From Neoarius graeffei (Eukaryota > Chordata > Actinopteri > Siluriformes > Ariidae), in contig NC_083582.1 in assembly GCF_027579695.1 (NCBI RefSeq), positions 2,628,378-2,692,377 on the forward strand: a stretch of 64,000 bases of DNA. The letters run 5' to 3'. Made by a program: the position numbers and the translations under genes. The notes under the pieces are model-generated. The model was not told the DNA's origin. It did no database searches and saw only the letters and a program-made list of their open reading frames with translations. Of this stretch, positions 53,680 to 64,000 are shown in pieces (the first letter of the stretch is position 1; each line of letters starts with the position of its first letter).

Positions 53680-55165
53680 TGGCACCTGTCAGGGGGTGGG
53701 GTTTATCATCAGTGGCACCTGTCAGGGGGTGGGGTTTATCATCAGTGGCACCTGTCAGGGGGTGGGGTTTATCATCAGTGGCACCTGTCAGGGGGTGGGG
53801 TTTATTATCAGTGGCACCTGTCAGGGGGTGGGGTTTATCATCAGTGGTACCTGTCAGGGGGTGGGGTTTATCATCAGTGGAACCGGTCAAGGGGTGGGGT
53901 TTATTATCAGTGGCACCTGTCAGGGGGTGGGGTTTATCATCAGTGGAACTGGCCAAGGGGTGGGGTTTATTATCAGTGGCACCTGTCAGGGGGTGCGGTT
54001 TATCATCAGTGGCACCTGTCAGGGGGTGGGGTTTATCATCAGTGGAACCGGTCAAGGGGTGGGGTTTATTATCAGTGGCACCTGTCAGGGGGTGGGGTTT
54101 ATCATCAGTGGAACCGGTCAAGGAGTGGGGTTTATCATCAGTGGCACCTGTCAGGGGGTGGGGTTTATCATCAGTGGAACCGGTCAAGGGGTGGGGTTTA
54201 TCATCAGTGGCACCTGTCAGGGGGTGGGGTTTATCATCAGTGGAACCGGTCAAGGAGTGGGGTTTATCATCAGTGGCACCTGTCAGGGGGTGGGGTTTAT
54301 CATCAGTGGCACCTGTCAGGGGGTGGGGTTTATCATCAGTGGCACCTGTCAGGGGGTGGGGTTTATCATCAGTGGCACCTGTCAGGGGGTGGGGTTTATC
54401 ATCAGTGGCACCTGTCAGGGGGTGGGGTTTATTATCAGTGGCACCTGTCAGGGGGTGGGGTTTATTATCAGTGGAACTGGTCAAGGAGTGGGGTTTATTA
54501 TCAGTGGCACCTGTCAGGGGGTGGGGTTTATTATCAGTGGCACCTGTCAGGGGGTGGGGTTTATTATCAGTGGAACCGGTCAAGGAGTGGGGTTTATTAT
54601 CAGTGGCACCTGTCAGGGGGTGGGGTTTATTATCAGTGGCACCTGTCAGGGGGTGGGGTTTATTATCAGTGGAACCGGTCAAGGAGTGGGGTTTATTATC
54701 AGTGGCACCTGTCAGGGGGTGGGGTTTATCATCAGTGGCACCTGTCAGGGGGTGGGGTTTATCATCAGTGGCACCTGTCAAGGGGTGGGGATTATCATCA
54801 GTGGCACCTGTCAGGGGGTGGGGTTTATCATCAGTGGCACTTGTCAGGGGGTGGGGTTTATCATCAGTGGCACCTGTCAGGGGGTGGGGTTTATTATCAG
54901 TGGAACCAGTCAAGGGGTGGGGTTTATTATCAGTGGCACCTGTCAGGGGGTGGGGTTTATCATCAGTGGAACCGGTCAAGGAGTGGGGTTTATTATCAGT
55001 GGCACCTGTCAGGGGGTGGGGTTTATCATCAGTGGCACCTGTCAGGGGGTGGGGTTTATCATCAGTGGCACCTGTCAGGGGGTGGGGTTTATCATCAGTG
55101 GCACCTGTCAGGGGGTGGGGTTTATCATCAGTGGCACCTGTCAGGGGGTGGGGTTTATTATCAGT
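53680..55165. repeat. 33-bp minisatellite, 45 copies
   Basis: Unit CAGTGGCACCTGTCAGGGGG plus TGGGGTTTATCAT. Two main types (GGCACCTGTCAGG and GGAACCGGTCAAGG) are interspersed. 33 bp is a multiple of three, so several frames stay open for ~500 codons (11-residue peptide repeats); these are products of the array and not evidence of a gene. The array runs directly into the Tc1-like relic at 55165. Confidence 0.95.
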
Positions 55166-55545
55166 GAGAGAACAGTCAGTTGTTGAAGTTGATGTGTTGG
55201 AAGCAGGATAAATGGGCGAGTGTAAGGATCTGAGCGACTTTGACAAGGGCCACATTGTGATGGTGAGATGACTGGGTCTGAACATCTCCAAAATGGCCCA
55301 TCCTGTGGGGTGTTCCTGGTACGCAGGGGTTAGTACTGAACAAAAGTGGTCCAAGGATCCTAAGGACAACTGATGCAACGGCGACGGGGTCATGGGTGTT
55401 GAAGGCTCACTGATTCACATGGGGCACAAAGATGAGTCCATCTGGTCCAATCCCACAGAAGAGCTCCTGTAGCATAAACTGCTGAAAAAGTTAATGCTGA
55501 CACTTTTCTGTTCTAGCCAGCATTCACTTTTTTGTTTTGCTCAGA
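55165..55545 (+). mobile_element. Tc1-like element relic next to the array
   Basis: AGTTGATGTGTTGGAAGCAG then MGECKDLSDFDKG (from 55213) and the following N-terminal transposase sequence, decayed. Same family as 36636-37020. Ends near 55545 after GCTGAAAAAGTTAATGCTGA. Confidence 0.7.
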
Positions 55546-55780
55546 CACCGTCATCTCACCACAATTCGGCCCTTGTCAAAGTTTTCACCTTTTTGTGCCT
55601 TTATTTGTTTTGCTTTTGGATCATCAGCAGGTCGAGGTTCTGATGGAGAATAGAGATTTATTTTTATATTTTTGCAAACATCAGTGACTTAACCATCAGC
55701 TGACTCTCCCAGTGGTGACATCATCAACCTACCTGAGATGCAGCAGATAAGAGGGGCCAGGACTTGGCAGGAGAAGCCCA

Positions 55781-55830
55781 TCTTCTTCTTCTTCTTTTTC
55801 TTCTTCTTCTTCTTCTTCTTCTTCTTCTTT
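55781..55830. repeat. (CTT)n microsatellite
   Basis: About 15 CTT units followed by a T run. Confidence 0.9.
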
Positions 55831-55839
55831 TTTTAAAAT

Positions 55840-56880
55840 ATTTGTTTAGAAATGTTAGTTTATAAGAATACTGTAGGAGTGTTCTAACTGATATGACTGG
55901 AGGGTTAAAGACAGCACTGGTCACAGCCCTCAGTCATCAATGAGAATCGAGCAAAGACTTGAAGACCTTGTGGTAATAGAAGTAGGATCCAGCCAAGAGT
56001 CGGGGCTTGGAGAGCTCAGACAGGAGGAGGAACCTGTGGGCTGCAGGAGCTTGTGCACCTCAGGGTTGATACCACAGGAGAGAGGTGAGAAAGGGGAGCA
56101 CTGTCGAGTCTAGTGCAGAAATACTTAGAAAGGTTCGATCCAGCATTACAGAGACGCCGCCTGTACACACGCAATATAGAACCCAGTAGAACTTTCTAGT
56201 GGTTAATAATCATGGTCTGTGATGGTAGTTTAATCGAAGGTGTTGGTCCAAATGGTTCCTGATGCACTGCTCAGTTCTGGTGATGTTTAGCAAGAATCAA
56301 AATAATGAAAAACGATATTTATCTTCTTTCTTTCTTTTTATCTATTTTTTGCATGTTTGACCTGTAGTAAATAATATTTAGAGTCTAATAAATTGCTCAC
56401 TAGCTGTAGTAGGAGGTGTCTTGCCACTAGAGGGCGTCAGACTCCCACTCAGATCCTGTGGACAGGTTATTTATGATAAACACCTGTTGCTGTTTTCTCT
56501 CCCTGTGGATATAAACACCATCTGTGAGTCAGCACTAGGCATCTGGAATGATTCTAATTTAAGTTCCGTCCAGTTTTCTTTCTTCTCTTCTCTGTTGGAG
56601 TTTTTTCTTTCTTCTGATCGAGCTTCCTGTCTCACAGTGACGTTCCACAGAACCCTGAGGTTCTTACAGCTCTGTCGGAGGGGCGGGCGTGTTCATAAAC
56701 AGGGTTTATTTATGCAGGGAATTAATGCAGTAATCTGTTAATGTATTTAAAATGGAATTTTATTGTGTGTTCAGAAGTTGCTGGTTTTAAACCTCCTGAG
56801 TCTGTGTGTAGATCAAAGACTGTTGCAACGTCTGCGAACTCAAGCCCACTGTTAAGGACATGAACATACTGTAGAACTTT
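55840..56880. other. No gene recognised
   Basis: A 106-codon ORF at 56421-56741 lacks domains. The only notable site is a CTCF-like word at 56424. Confidence 0.4.
56424..56437 (+). promoter_or_regulatory. CTCF-like motif
   Basis: CCACTAGAGGGCGT fits the CTCF core. Sequence match only. Confidence 0.4.
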
Positions 56881-56885
56881 CTGCT

Positions 56886-57042
56886 GTCATAATTATTTTA
56901 GAATAAAGATAAAATTATTTTATGTAATTTTATTTCTCTATTGTTTACTGTTTTTGTTTTTACTTCTATAAAGCACATTGAACTGCCATTGTGTATGAAA
57001 TGTGCTATATAAATAAACTTGCCTTGCCTTGCCTTGTCATAA
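56886..57042 (+). mobile_element. L2/CR1-type LINE 3' end
   Basis: Matches the last ~130 bp of the LINE at 16943-20645 (AAAGCACATTGAACTGCCAT; AAATAAACTTGCCTTGCCTT). 5'-truncated insertion. Confidence 0.85.
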
Positions 57043-57270
57043 CTCAGAATATCAAACATTTATTCCTTGTTTTGTGGGCATTTACACTGTAGTTCGACGG
57101 GGATGTCTGGGGGGAACCTGCATTGTCAGAAACAGGGGCACAGTAGGAGTTCGTTTCTATTCCCCAAGGTCCAAGCTACACTAATGTACCTTCTAAGGCT
57201 CATTATTGGACCTCAGGGTAACTATGTGTATCTTTTTAGGGCCAAAAAAAGTACATATATGTTGCCAATC

Positions 57271-57658
57271 CGGCGGCACGGTGGTGTAGTGGTTAGCGCT
57301 GTCGCCTCACAGCAAGAAGGTCCTGGGTTCGAGCCCCGTGGCCGGCGAGGGCCTTTCTGTGCGGAGTTTGCATGTTCTCCCCGTGTCCGCGTGGGTTTCC
57401 TCCGGGTGCTCCGGTTTCCCCCACAGTCCAAAGACATGCAGGTTAGGTTAACTGGTGACTCTAAATTGAGCGTAGGTGTGAATGTGAGTGTGAATGGTTG
57501 TCTGTGTCTATGTGTCAGCCCTGTGATGACCTGGCGACTTGTCCAGGGTGTACCCCGCCTTTCACCCGTAGTCAGCTGGGATAGGCTCCAGCTCACCTGC
57601 GACCCTGTAGAACAGGATAAAGCGGCTACAGATAATGGATGGATGGATGGATGGATAG
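57271..57658 (+). mobile_element. tRNA-derived SINE, full length
   Basis: Main SINE family, plus strand, with A and B boxes. Its tail is (GGAT)n instead of GAGATGAGATGA. Flanked by GTTGCCAAT (57261-57269) and GTTTCCAAT (57661-57669), a likely target duplication with one change. Confidence 0.9.
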
Positions 57659-57869
57659 ATGTTTCCAATACGTATATAAAGGGTACAGATAAGTACCTTA
57701 GAGGGAACTGATCCAGTGACAATCCGATGTACCCCTAAAGGTACAATAATGTACTTTATTTTCTGAGGGTGTTTCTTGGAAACCTCTCAGAAACAGAGAC
57801 GTCCTGCTCCAAAAATCACAGCCTTCATGTTATGATCAGCTACTTACACTGACTGTGGAGCATCATTGT

Positions 57870-58040
57870 GTACAGAATCAGTCAAAAGTTTGTACCCTTC
57901 TAATTCAGTGTTTTTTCATTACTTTTATCAATTAAAAGACACTTCACATCTTAAAGTAATAATGGATGTCGTTTCTCTTTACTTAGTTGTTTGGTTCTTG
58001 ACATAATATGGATTACTGCAGTTGTGGTGTTGAATAGGGC
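57870..58040. mobile_element. Tc1-type terminal relic
   Basis: CAGTCAAAAGTTTGTACCCT and TAATTCAGTGTTTTTTCATT are terminal words of a common fish Tc1-type family. Only one end is seen before the L2 element. Confidence 0.45.
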
Positions 58041-58408
58041 TGTTTATTTATTTCCTGAGTTGTTCGCGCCCAGTCCTTTTTCCCGCGAGTGCTGGCGTTA
58101 ATTACTAATCCTTTTTTAACTTTTTTTCTATAAATAAATTTCCAGTATCCTCTTCATTTTTATTATACTGTCGCTTTCATTTTTGTACTTTTCACTTTCG
58201 CTTTCCTTTTTCCGTTTTTTTTCCTGTTTTTTTCTCTTTCTTTTTTCGGAAGAACGCCGAGACCAGAAGCTTTCTTTTTCTCTCCTCCTGTGTAAAGTCC
58301 ACAAGCGGAGGCCATCTGATCTGCTTTAATATCAACAGATCTTCATTTAAGGTACGTGAATCTTTTCATCATGCACACCTTCAGCCTGTTCAGTGTGCTG
58401 AGTGCAGG

Positions 58409-59284
58409 ATGTTTAGTCATTCTTCCTCCGTCACTAGCGATAGCTTTATTAGCTTTACTTGTGATAAGTGCAGATTAGTTAGCTCTCTGACGGAGAAGAT
58501 TACAGTGCTAGAAGCGCGTGTCCAGGCTTTAGAGCAGGTTAGTGAGCGTGAGAACAGTGTAGATTCTGTTAGGGAAAGTCTGGACGCCCTAGGTGGAGTT
58601 AGCAATCCTCCAACTCCGGCATTAGAGCCCTTACAGCGGGGCGAATGGGTGACGGCTCGGCGGCATAAGCGTAGAGCCAAAGCTACCGCAGAGGCTCGCC
58701 CACGGGAGCACCACTCCTCTCCGCATCACGTGTCGAACAGGTTTGCTCTCCTTAGTGATGCACCCACTGAGAAACCTGAAAGAGCTCTGGTTATAGGGGA
58801 CTCTATCATACGGCACGTGAAATTAGCTCAGCCTTTAGGGGCACCAGCAGCTTTAGTCAGGTGTATACCGGGAGCCAGGGTGCCGGACATAGCAGGTAAT
58901 CTTAGGGTCCTAGGCAAGCACAGGTTCTCAAAGATAGTTATCCATGCAGGAGCTAATGATATACGCCTTCGTCAGTCTGAGGTTACTAAGAATAACTTTG
59001 TAGAGGTGTTTAAATTAGCGAAGGCGATGTCCGATGCTGTAGTATGCTCTGGCCCCATCCCAATGCGGCGTGGCGATGTAGCTTACAGCAGGTTATGGTC
59101 GCTGAACTGCTGGCTGTCCAGGTGGTGCTCTGAAAACAGTGTGGGCTTTATAGATAATTGGGCTAATTTTGAGGGCACTGCTGGCCTGTTAGGGCGGGAC
59201 GGTATCCATCCCACTCGGGAAGGTGCTGCTCTCATTTCCTGTAGCATAGGTCATAGTCTCAGAACAGGCCTAGTTAATTTCTGA
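58409..59284 (+). CDS. L2 LINE ORF1 (SGNH esterase-like)
   Basis: 291-residue intact ORF. A C-x2-C pair (CDKC, residues 18-21) precedes a coiled-coil-like helix (about 22-50), a basic linker, and an SGNH hydrolase-type domain with GDS (130-132), GAND (181-184) and DGIHPT (264-269), the blocks that carry the catalytic Ser, Asn and Asp/His. Upstream in the same frame, before the ATG, lies QCAEC, a second C-x2-C, so the real protein may start further 5' and carry a zinc-binding head. L2/CR1-type ORF1 esterases are thought to aid lipid or membrane interaction and RNP function. It sits 97 bp before ORF2. Confidence 0.85.
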   Translation: MFSHSSSVTSDSFISFTCDKCRLVSSLTEKITVLEARVQALEQVSERENSVDSVRESLDALGGVSNPPTPALEPLQRGEWVTARRHKRRAKATAEARPREHHSSPHHVSNRFALLSDAPTEKPERALVIGDSIIRHVKLAQPLGAPAALVRCIPGARVPDIAGNLRVLGKHRFSKIVIHAGANDIRLRQSEVTKNNFVEVFKLAKAMSDAVVCSGPIPMRRGDVAYSRLWSLNCWLSRWCSENSVGFIDNWANFEGTAGLLGRDGIHPTREGAALISCSIGHSLRTGLVNF

Positions 59285-59380
59285 CAATCCAGAGCCAAGG
59301 CCAGGGAGCAGACGAACAGGCTAAACCGACTGTCTGCTAGCTGCACAGAGTCGTCACTCAGGGCCCACTACATCGAGACT

Positions 59381-62367
59381 GTGTCTGTTCCCCGAGCTCA
59401 ACAAAAAGGTAGAAATTTTCAGAGAGTTTGTTCCAGTAACCTAATCAATATAAAATTAGATCATACTGACTGTACAGCTGCTGCCAGCACCTTTGATCTA
59501 AAGGTGGGGCTATTAAATATTAGATCTCTTACATCTAAAGCGCTAATGGTTAATGAACTCATTACTGATCAGGAGTTTAATGTACTGTGTTTAACAGAAA
59601 CATGGATTAAGCCAAATGAATATATAGCATTAAATGAAGCGAGTCCTGGATACAGTTATATACACCAGCCTCGTCTAACTGGCAGAGGAGGAGGCGTCAC
59701 GGTTATTTATAACGATTATCTAGGTGTAACACACAAACCTGGTTATAAATTTAATACATTTGAAGTTCTTCATACTCATATAATGTATGTAGCCTCGAAA
59801 AATAAGTCTACCCAGTTAATTCCATTGCTTATTATTTACAGGCCCCCGGGGCCATATTCTGAGTTTCTTTCTGAATTTGCAGATTTTATCTCAGATCTGG
59901 TTATTTCCTTAGACAAAGCTTTAGTTGTCGGAGATTTTAATATTCACTTTGATAACCCAGAAGACCCTTTAAAAACAGCATTTGTGTCCATCTTAGATTC
60001 AGTCGGGATTAAGCAGAATGTCATAGGACCGACCCATAATGGTGGTCACACCCTCGATCTAATACTAACATTCAGATTAAACGTAGACAATATAGTCACA
60101 CTTCCACAGTCTGAAGTTATCTCAGATCATTGTCTCATCTCATTCAAAATATGTCTGAGTAATAATATATGCACCTCACCACACTACTGTATTAAACGTA
60201 CTTTCACATCAACTACTGCACAGAGCTTTATAAATGATCTCCCAGAGTTATCAACTTTGATTGGGTCACTGTCAGCCCCTGCAGAACTCGATCAGGCAAC
60301 TGAATGCTTAGAGTCAACATTCCGCCATACTTTAGATAATGTAGCTCCTCTAAAAAGGAAAATGGTCAGAGACAAAAAATTAGCACCCTGGTATAATGAT
60401 GACACTCGCACATTAAAACAGACCACTCGAAAATTGGAACGTAAATGGCGTCAAACAAAATTGGTAGTGTTCAAATTAGCGTGGAAGGAGAGCTTCCTGA
60501 AGTATAGAAAAGCTCTTAGTGCTGCGAGATCAACATATCTCTCCTCCCTAATAGAAGATAACAAAAATAATCCTAGATTCCTATTTAATACTGTAGCAAA
60601 ATTAACCAGGAATAAGTCCACTATAGACACATGCACACCTGCAGTATGTAGTAGCAGCGACCTCATGAATTTTTTTAATGACAAAATTGAGAATATCCGA
60701 CAAAAAATTCAAACTACTAATTTAAGGCCAGACAATGAAAGTGACCTTGTAGTTAACAATATAACTGTATCAGATCATCAGTTAGAATGTTTTACTCCCC
60801 TAAAAGAAACTGAATTACTTTCATTAATCTCTACATCAAAAGCCTCAACTTGCGTACTAGATCCCTTACCGACACATCTATTCAAACAGATAATGCCTGG
60901 AGTAATTGAACCGCTTCTAAAAATAATAAATTCTTCTCTTATGATTGGCTATGTACCCAAATCCTTTAAACTAGCAGTTATCAAACCCCTGATTAAAAAA
61001 CCTGACCTTGATCCCTGTCAGCTGTCCAATTATCGGCCAATATCAAACCTCCCCTTTATCTCCAAGATCCTTGAAAAAGCTGTGGCACAGCAGTTATGCT
61101 CATATTTACATAGGAATAACATCCATGAAATGTATCAGTCAGGATTTAGATCTCATCATAGCACAGAGACAGCACTGGTTAAAGTAGTAAACGACCTACT
61201 GTTGGCGTCTGATCAGGGCTGTGTCTCGCTACTTGTGTTGCTTGACCTTAGTGCAGCATTTGATACCATTGATCATTCCATTCTTCTGGATAGACTAGAA
61301 AATGTTGTGGGAGTTAAGGGAATGGCCCTCTCCTGGCTCAGGTCTTATCTAACGGATCGTTATCAGTATGTTGATATAAATGGTGATATTTCTAGACGTA
61401 CCGAGGTAAAGTTTGGTGTTCCACAAGGTTCTGTCTTGGGTCCACTGCTTTTTTCTCTATATACGTTCCCTCTGGGCGATATTATTCGTAAACATTGTAT
61501 TAGTTTCCACTGTTATGCTGATGACACACAGTTGTATGTCTCTGCAAAACCTGATGAGAGACACCAGCTTAATAGAATTGAGGAATGTGTTAAGGACATT
61601 AGACACTGGATGCTTATAAATTTCCTTCTGCTTAACTCTGACAAGACTGAAGTACTTACAGCTAGAAGTAAGAAGGACCACATACAGCTAGAAGTAAGTT
61701 TTCTGATTCCACAGTAACTCTGGATGGCCTTTCTGTTTCTTCACGTGCAGCAGTAAAAGACCTCGGAGTGATTATTGACCCCAGTCTTTCATTCGAAACT
61801 CACATTGATAACATCACCCGGATAGCTTTCTTTCATCTCAGAAATATTGCAAAGATAAGAAATTTAATGTCACTACATGATGCAGAAAAATTAGTCCATG
61901 CTTTCGTTACCTCCAGGTTGGATTATTGTAATGCTTTACTGTCTGGATGTTCCAATAAGTGCATAAACAAGCTCCAGTTAGTTCAAAATGCAGCAGCAAG
62001 AGTCCTTACTAGAACTAGAAAATATGACCCCATCACGCCTGTCTTATCCACACTGCATTGGCTCCCAATCAAATTTCATATTGATTATAAAATACTACTA
62101 TTGACCTTTAAAGCACTGAATGGTCTCGCACCACAGTACCTGAGTGAACTTCTGCTCCTCTATGACCCGCCACGCCTACTTAGATCAAAAGGTGCAGGCT
62201 ATCTGCTGGTACCTCGTATAGTGAAGGCTACATCAGGGGGCAGAGCCTTTTCTTACAAAGCCCCACAGTTATGGAACAGCCTTCCAAGTAGTGTTCGGGA
62301 ATCAGACACAGTCTCAGCATTTAAGTCTAGGCTGAAAACATATCTGTTTAGTCAAGCCTTTTGTTAA
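59381..62367 (+). pseudogene. L2 LINE ORF2 (endonuclease plus reverse transcriptase), one frameshift
   Basis: 59381-61717 is open for 778 codons: endonuclease ([48 protein letters not shown]), then reverse transcriptase ([46 protein letters not shown], catalytic YADD at residues 712-715). The C-terminal part continues in another frame to the stop at 62367. The break coincides with a 26-bp tandem duplication (ACAGCTAGAAGTAAG at 61658-61672 and 61684-61698). Without it the frames agree, giving about 986 residues, the expected size. No other break seen. Confidence 0.9.
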
Positions 62368-63519
62368 TGGTGTTTATGAGGAGTAGATCTGGAGGGTCCT
62401 CAGACATAGAGTGTTTTGGTAAACTGGGATGTATGGATGCTGTCAGTCCCCACTCGCTTGCTCACTCGAGTTTGTTGATGGTGTAGTGGCTGGCTGCTTT
62501 ATGTCCCGGGGCCCCTCATGCCTGTGTTACCTTCTGGCTCTCCCCTTTTAGTTATGCTGTCATAGTTAGTTGCCGGAGTCCCTGCTTGTACTCGGTGCAA
62601 TATGTATACTGTTCCTACTTATTCAGGTGACATTGGGCATACCTAACCACCTGTGTTTTCTTTCTCTCCCCCCCACCCCAAATCTGTCCCTCTGAGTTAC
62701 ATGGAGTCAACAGGAAATCTTTTGGTGGAGAGGGTGGAGACCTCGACTGGCTATCGTAGCCTGCAGGGAATCGGCCGTCAGACATTCTGTCACATGTCCC
62801 AGACCCGGTGAAATGTAACTGAATTGTCTTGGCCAGGCCTAAGGGTCCCATCTGCATCTCATCATTGCTGAGGAGTGTGCTCCCATCACCCAATCAAGCA
62901 TCCAGCCAGAGCAGGTCATGATATATTTTTTACCATATTAACATGCCATTGTTGTGTGTTATGCCTGATGTAAAGACTCTCGTCTCTGCGAGCCTACCAC
63001 ACAGATTTAATACTTGTCATTTTTAGGGCATACCTAACAACGTGTTTTCTTTCTCTCTCTCTCCCCCCCCCATCTGTCCCTCTGAATTACATGTTGATCC
63101 TGGGATTGAGATGCTGGCCTCTTCTGCCCCTCGGACCTGCTTGATCCATCCTGGTGCCCTGTGTCTGGTCGGAGTTTTATCGCCCCACTCCTGTGAAGGA
63201 CGGCCCCATGAGGACAGTTGAGGGTTATACCTGTTAAAACTGTTAATATTATAGTCAGGCTGTCTGTTGTTGCCCAAATGAGGATGGGTTCCCTTTTGAG
63301 TCTGGTTCCTCTCGAGGTTTCTTCCTCATGTCGTCTGAGGGAGTTTTTCCTTGCCACCGTCGCCACAGGCTTGCTCATTGGGGATAGATTAGGGATAAAG
63401 TTAGCTCATGTTTTAAGTTGTTCAAATTCTGTAAAGCTGCTTTTCGACAATGTTTATTGTTAAAAGCGCTGTACAAATAAACTTGATTTGATTTGATTTA
63501 TTTATAGAATTTTTATTAT

Positions 63520-64000
63520 TTACTGTTGTGGAGATGACAGTGGACTTTAGGAGGAGCCCCCCTGCTGCCCATCACCATCACCAACAACACTGTGACTGCT
63601 GTTGAAAGCTTCAGGTTTATGGGTTCCACAATCTCTCTCCCCTCAGGGAGGCGATATAGATCACTGTATGCAAAAACAACCAGACACAAGAATAGTTTCT
63701 TCCCTCAGGCTGTCTCTGTGATGAACAGCTAAAGTCCAGATTCATAATCAGTAATATCACTTGCAAAATATCTGCACACTCATACTGTCATTCTGTGCTC
63801 ACTGTTACTTATATTATATTTATACTTATTTAAATGTACTATTCATCTTTGCACTGTGCACCATATTGCACCAAAAGGGAAATCCTTTCTGTGATGAACA
63901 GCTAAAATCCAGATTCATATATCAGTAATATCACTTGCAAAATATCTGCACACTCATACTGTCATTCTGTGCTCACTGTATACTTTATATTTATCTATTT
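63520..64000 (+). mobile_element. LINE 3' relic with duplicated UTR segment
   Basis: DFRRSPPA-type and CKNNQTQ-type remains (63535-63690) recall the C-terminal end of a different fish LINE, then a 3' UTR-like segment (TCCAGATTCATAATCAGTAA) that is repeated about 175 bp further on (63716 and 63890). Runs off the window. Confidence 0.5.

Larger units (their letters stand above)
58060..63490 (+). mobile_element. Full-length L2-type LINE
   Basis: 5' UTR (start about 58060, not exact), ORF1 58409-59284, ORF2 59381-62367, long 3' UTR and the tail AAATAAACTTGATTTGATTT. The 3' UTR contains a duplicated ~65-bp block (62636-62700 and 63028-63092). Related truncated copies are at 42325-43165 and 51704-51865. 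L2 elements move by target-primed reverse transcription. Confidence 0.9.

Noticed and set aside
53652-55393. Four overlapping ORFs of ~500-575 codons on both strands
   Set aside because: They are produced by the 33-bp tandem array, whose length is a multiple of three; no unique coding sequence, start context or splice sites.

Overview
This is a eukaryotic window, most probably from a ray-finned (teleost) fish. The evidence is intron-split vertebrate genes, a fish-type repeat load (many Tc1-like elements, L2/CR1-type LINEs, a Gmr1-type LTR element, hAT elements, tRNA-derived SINEs) and very many GT/AC microsatellites. A catfish-like or related teleost is my guess from the look of the SINE and Tc1 families; that is not proven. 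No bacterial-style operons, CRISPR arrays, rRNA genes or free-standing tRNA genes were seen.

Two host genes can be supported. (1) ttyh2 (tweety family member 2), plus strand, 8609-25515: twelve exons with matching phases and GT/AG borders encode the last ~417 residues; the first exons (N-terminus, first membrane spans) lie outside the window or were not recognised. (2) A C2H2 zinc-finger gene, plus strand: a probable 5' UTR exon near 41520-41703 and one coding exon 43664-44917 with 13 fingers.

Layout. 1-1580: no gene, one Tc1-type relic. 1582-4821: hAT element with an intact 604-residue transposase on the minus strand, abutting a minus-strand LTR retrotransposon (about 4822-8361) whose domain order is gag-protease-integrase-reverse transcriptase, the Gmr1-type order. 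8609-25515: ttyh2, with introns carrying a nearly intact Tc1 element, a 4-kb minisatellite split by a 3.7-kb LINE, an antisense LINE relic that reaches almost to a splice acceptor, and a nest of MITEs and a SINE. 25516-29440: 3' flank and probable 3' UTR. 29450-32745: a large inverted-repeat element containing a hAT-type MITE and a SINE. 33170-33830: 40-bp minisatellite. 34700-41060: repeats, including a SINE, Tc1 and LINE relics and a second nearly intact Tc1 copy. 41520-46480: the zinc-finger gene and its repeat-filled intron and flank. 47400-50280: an old SINE holding a MITE with an internal 26-bp array, which in turn holds a Tc1-like element. 51188-53050: SINE, L2 tail, solo-LTR-like unit. 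53680-55165: a 33-bp minisatellite that appears to have grown out of a Tc1 element 5' end. 57271-57658: SINE. About 58060-63490: a full-length, young L2-type LINE with ORF1 intact and ORF2 broken only by a 26-bp tandem duplication. The window ends in another LINE 3' relic.

The main interest is in the mobile DNA: nested insertions that give a relative time order, two cases where tandem arrays sit inside or arise from transposons, and an LTR element with integrase upstream of reverse transcriptase.
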